64,000 nt of DNA from CAVXJN01 sp963762165 (GTDB lineage Bacteria > Pseudomonadota > Gammaproteobacteria > JASBUN01): positions 1,612,001 through 1,676,000 of the forward strand of contig CAVXJN010000003.1 of the NCBI GenBank assembly GCA_963762165.1, written 5' to 3'. A model generated the notes under the pieces. That model was not told where the DNA came from. It did not search any database and worked only from the letters and a program-made list of their open reading frames with translations. Below are positions 61,028 to 64,000 of the stretch, one piece after another. A program made the position numbers and the translations under genes. Position 1 is the stretch's first letter. Every line of letters begins with the position of its first letter.

Positions 61028-61534
61028 TTGAGCGTTCATCTACGGGTTTTGCTGGCGGCGGGAGTGTGCGCCCTGTTGTTTGCAGGCGGTGCGGTTCGGG
61101 CTGATCCGCCGCAAGGGTATCCCTTCGTTTCCTACGACGAAGGCCTGCGTCAGGCGCAGGCCAAGGGCAAGAAGGTATTCGTATATTTCGGGCGTTTCGG
61201 ATGCGGTTGGTGCGCCAAAACCAACAAGGAAACGTTTTCCGATCCCAAATTGCGCAAGCGCTTCATGGACCATTACGTGTTGGTGTATGCCGACGCCGAA
61301 AGCGGCCACCGATTGCAGCTTCCGAGCGGTGAGCGCATCACGGAAATGGAACTCGGCGCGCGGTTGAACGTCTACGCGACTCCGGTGTTCCTTTACCTCG
61401 AGCCGTCCGGGAAAGTAATCCTGCGCGCGCCGGGGTACAAGACCGTCAAGGATTTTCAAGACTTCGATCGCTACGTGCAAAGTGGGCAGTACAAGCACGA
61501 AGGAATCATGGAATTCCTTAAAGGCAGTTCTTGA
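61028..61534 (+). CDS. Periplasmic thioredoxin-like protein
   Basis: 168 aa from a TTG at 61028 (GGAG and AGGG upstream; no ATG is available). Signal peptide (LLAAGVCALLFAGGAVRA). Thioredoxin fold with active site C59-G-W-C62 (FGCGWCAK) and a cis-Pro region TPVFLYLEPSG; resembles SoxW/DUF255-like redoxins. Overlaps the next gene (TGATG). Probably a periplasmic disulfide reductase. Confidence 0.85.
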   Translation: MSVHLRVLLAAGVCALLFAGGAVRADPPQGYPFVSYDEGLRQAQAKGKKVFVYFGRFGCGWCAKTNKETFSDPKLRKRFMDHYVLVYADAESGHRLQLPSGERITEMELGARLNVYATPVFLYLEPSGKVILRAPGYKTVKDFQDFDRYVQSGQYKHEGIMEFLKGSS

Positions 61535-62733
61535 TGGTCCCGCGCATCTGGTTGTGGGCGGGGCTGTTGCTGACCGGCTTTGCCCATGCGGGCGGCTGGA
61601 CGTTCTCGGCAGCAGTGCCCGTGACGCCGCCGGCCGCGGAAGGTGTGTTTCACCACCTGGAGTCGGCCGGACGCCGCAGCATCGCCGTCAGCGGCACCGT
61701 GACCGCGGTCGCCTGGGAGGATAACAGCAGCGGCGACGCAAAGGTCAGCGTGGCTTTGAATCGCCCCGGTAGCGGTTTCGCCGCTCCCGTGGTCATGAGC
61801 GGCGAAACCGCTGCCTATGAACCAGCCGTGGTCGGGCTTTCCGATTCGCGCTTTCTGGTTGCCTGGGAAGAGGCTGGCAAGATCTGGTTCCGGATGCTGG
61901 GCGAGCGCGGAGCCGGCCCACGGGTATGGGCTGGCAATAATGGATCGACCCACGTCACCCTCGCTACCGGCGCGGACGGACGGACCTATGCCGCATGGTC
62001 GCGGCCCAATGGGCGTTACTATCAAATCGTTGTCGCGGAAGTGAAGGCCCAGGGCTTGCAGCCCAATGTTTCGCCTCCCGTACCCGCCGACGCGCAACCG
62101 CCGCAACAGGAGCAACTCTATCCTGCACTTGCGGTCTTGCCCAAAGGTCTGGTGGTGGCATGGGAAGACCGACGTGAGGGCCATACCCGGTTGTACTACA
62201 CCAGTCTGCAAGCCGACGGCAGCTTTCGCGAACCGGCGGAACTCAATGAAACCAAGCCTGAGCGCGACGCCAAATTCGGTCGTGGCACCGGGGTCACCCG
62301 CGTCGCGTTGGCGACCAACGGTCGCCGTGTTGGCGCCACGTGGATGGACAAACGCAATTTCAAGGGCGGCTACGATGTGTATGCCGCGGTCAGCAGCGAC
62401 TTGGGGCGCACTTTCGGCGCCAACGAGAAGGTTCAGGACATGTTCGGTGAGAATATCCCGCAATGGCATCCGAGCATCGCAATCGGCCCCGACGGCCTAA
62501 TGGTGGTGGCCTGGGACGATGCCCGTGATGAGGCATCGAATGTTTGGTTGTCGTGGCGTATGGCACAGGGTTGGAGCGACGACCTCGGGCTACCCGGCGC
62601 CGACGGCCAACAGCAGCGCACCCATCCGGTCCTGGCGTTCGATGCCAAGGGCGCATTGCATATGGCCTGGACTAGCCGTTCGCCCGAGGGCGCCACCCGC
62701 ATCTGGTACTCGGTGGGCCGGTACCAAAACTAG
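61534..62733 (+). CDS. Secreted BNR-repeat (sialidase-like propeller) protein
   Basis: 399 aa from the ATG at 61534, which overlaps the stop of the thioredoxin-like gene. Signal peptide (IWLWAGLLLTGFAHA). Repeated blades with BNR/Asp-box-like turns: VAWEDNSSGDAKVSVALN, VAWEDRREGHTRLYY, VSSDLGRTFGANEKV and VVAWDDARDEASNVWLSW. Sialidase Arg triad not evident, so probably a binding or scaffold propeller. Coupled to the redoxin gene. Confidence 0.78.
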   Translation: MVPRIWLWAGLLLTGFAHAGGWTFSAAVPVTPPAAEGVFHHLESAGRRSIAVSGTVTAVAWEDNSSGDAKVSVALNRPGSGFAAPVVMSGETAAYEPAVVGLSDSRFLVAWEEAGKIWFRMLGERGAGPRVWAGNNGSTHVTLATGADGRTYAAWSRPNGRYYQIVVAEVKAQGLQPNVSPPVPADAQPPQQEQLYPALAVLPKGLVVAWEDRREGHTRLYYTSLQADGSFREPAELNETKPERDAKFGRGTGVTRVALATNGRRVGATWMDKRNFKGGYDVYAAVSSDLGRTFGANEKVQDMFGENIPQWHPSIAIGPDGLMVVAWDDARDEASNVWLSWRMAQGWSDDLGLPGADGQQQRTHPVLAFDAKGALHMAWTSRSPEGATRIWYSVGRYQN

Positions 62734-62803
62734 GAACGCAGCCGCGTTTCGATGCTGAGACGAGCGTCCTGCTTCGCCTCAATTTCACTGGTAGACTGCT
62801 TGT

Positions 62804-63433
62804 ATGGCAAATGGTTTCACCATCGTTGCGATCGCAAGCGGGTTGTTGAGCCTGACGTTGCTGGTGCTGGCGGTCATGGCGCTGCGTCGACGGCGCGTGC
62901 TCGGCACGCTGGTGAGTCTGCTGTTGGCGTTGGTGGTGCTGTCCTGGGCCGGTCTGCTGGGCGCAGTGGGCGTCGGTATCGAAGGCTATCGCGCCCTGAC
63001 CCACGAAGATCTGGCGGCGGTCGTTGTTACCCGGCCACTGGGACCGCAACGATTCGAGGCCGAATTCACCTTTCCCGACGGGGATACCCGCAATTATGAA
63101 ATCGCCGGCGACGAACTGTACGTCGATGCTCAGATCCTGAAATGGAAACCGATCGCCAATGTGTTCGGCCTGCATACCGTGTATAGACTCGATCGCGTAG
63201 CCGGACGTTATGTGGACATCGATCAGGAACGTAACGGCACGCGCAGCGTGCACCGGTTGTCGTCCCAGGAGCCGATCGACTTGTTTGCGCTGCGGCGTAA
63301 ATACGAAGTTCTAAGTCCTCTGGTCGATGCGGAATATGGCTCCGCGAGTTACGTGACGGCTGAGCAAGCGCAGCGCTTTGAAGTGCGGGTCACGACGACT
63401 GGTCTGCTGATCCGCAGAGTCGACAGACTCTAG
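62804..63433 (+). CDS. Hypothetical membrane-anchored protein
   Basis: 209 aa; two N-terminal hydrophobic segments (VAIASGLLSLTLLVLAVMAL and LLLALVVLSWAGLLGAVGVG) and a beta-rich soluble domain (FEAEFTFPDGDTRNYEI, DELYVDAQILKWKPIANVFG). The soluble part reads like proteins annotated as cation/multidrug efflux system outer proteins of unknown role. No catalytic motif. 70 bp after the BNR gene. Confidence 0.68.
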   Translation: MANGFTIVAIASGLLSLTLLVLAVMALRRRRVLGTLVSLLLALVVLSWAGLLGAVGVGIEGYRALTHEDLAAVVVTRPLGPQRFEAEFTFPDGDTRNYEIAGDELYVDAQILKWKPIANVFGLHTVYRLDRVAGRYVDIDQERNGTRSVHRLSSQEPIDLFALRRKYEVLSPLVDAEYGSASYVTAEQAQRFEVRVTTTGLLIRRVDRL

Positions 63434-63549
63434 ACGGCAAGACTCCCCGGTCCGGCGCCCGGTATTCGTTGACCGAATCGCGGTCGGTGCCCGACACCGG
63501 GGTGCCTATGCCATAATTCTGCGGGCGTGGAAGTCATGTCGGGGTCAAG

Positions 63550-64000
63550 GTGAGTGCGCTATTGGTTGTTGTCGCGATCGGCCTACTGGTGATCGCGTTC
63601 ATCGTGGGTAGACCTTGGTGGCGAGGCCGATTGCGGCGTGTGCGGGCGGTGCAGCCGTTTGCGCCGGAATGGTCGGACCTACTGTGGCGGAGGGTGCCCG
63701 TCTACCGCACCTTGCCAATGCCGTTACGCCAGCAGTTGCATGGCGTGATCTCGAATTTGATGGCCGAAAAGCAGTTCATCGGCTGCGCCGGCCTGACGGT
63801 GAATGACGAAATGCGGCTCGTCATCGCGGCGCAGGCGGCGCTGCTGCGGTTGAATCGCAGCGACGATCCGTACCCGGAAGTGCGGTCCATTCTGGTGTAT
63901 CCGGACCGGTTTTTCGCCGATCATCAGGTGCACGACATTGCCGGCGTCCAGCATCGAGAACGCCGGCTTCTATCAGGCGAATCCTGGCAATTCGGCAAGG
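63550..64000 (+). CDS. mtfA: MtfA-type zinc peptidase (3' partial)
   Basis: Open to the window end; GTG start at 63550. N-terminal hydrophobic segment (ALLVVVAIGLLVIAFIVG), then MtfA-like sequence: VPVYRTLPMPLRQQLHGVI, EKQFIGCAGLTVNDEMRLVI, ILVYPDRFFADHQV and LLSGESWQFGK. The catalytic HExxH lies beyond the window. In E. coli MtfA binds the repressor Mlc and regulates glucose uptake; the membrane anchor here is unlike E. coli MtfA. Confidence 0.83.
   Translation, partial: MSALLVVVAIGLLVIAFIVGRPWWRGRLRRVRAVQPFAPEWSDLLWRRVPVYRTLPMPLRQQLHGVISNLMAEKQFIGCAGLTVNDEMRLVIAAQAALLRLNRSDDPYPEVRSILVYPDRFFADHQVHDIAGVQHRERRLLSGESWQFGK

Overview
The window reads as one GC-rich (about 60 %) chromosomal segment, most likely from a gammaproteobacterium. 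The basis is the housekeeping order pcnB-folK-deoxynucleoside kinase-panB-panC-panD, the use of GTG/TTG starts with heavy stop/start overlaps, and copA/copB copper genes. I cannot name the genus. No rRNA, CRISPR array or intact insertion sequence was seen.

Region 1 (1-22943) is an exopolysaccharide locus. It opens with a methanolan/PEP-CTERM-type export trio (epsE partial, epsF, epsG). GDP-mannose/GDP-fucose genes follow (gmd, fcl, later manC). Then comes a tightly overlapping run with a flippase, a polymerase/ligase, five glycosyltransferases plus a WecG-type transferase, a pyruvyltransferase-like protein, a kinase-like phosphotransferase, a beta-helix secreted protein and a sulfotransferase. 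The outer-membrane protein gene epsL faces this run from a sigma-54-type promoter. An unusual three-domain protein (nucleotidyltransferase-like, P-loop kinase-like, serine-acetyltransferase-like) lies inside the run.

Region 2 (23.1-24.4 kb) holds a dead uracil-DNA-glycosylase (UdgX-type) fragment and a peptidoglycan hydrolase. Region 3 (24.7-38.8 kb) is a copper-handling island: CopA, CopB, small c-type cytochromes, His-rich small membrane proteins, and a MerR regulator with a recognisable MerR-type promoter directly behind its own stop codon. That promoter faces a porin, two cytochromes, a YVTN propeller and a redoxin-like protein. A CPH-type P1B ATPase, a Met-rich repeat protein broken by a frameshift, and paired SHOCT/NfeD-like genes follow.

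Region 4 (38.9-48.1 kb) is mixed accessory DNA: an LLM oxidoreductase, the tail of an IS30 transposase, two unrecognised secreted proteins converging on one terminator, REP-like repeats around a DUF2189 membrane gene, a RES/Xre toxin-antitoxin pair and an Fpg/Nei glycosylase. Region 5 (48.2-53.1 kb) is a complete branched-chain amino-acid/amide-type ABC transporter (binding protein, two permeases, two ATPases).

Region 6 (53.3-64.0 kb) is mostly core: small envelope proteins, tRNA-Glu(CTC), pcnB with a probable AUU start, folK, a deoxynucleoside kinase, pantothenate genes, a YbaK-type deacylase, a thioredoxin-like protein behind a large inverted repeat, a BNR-repeat protein and the 5' part of mtfA.
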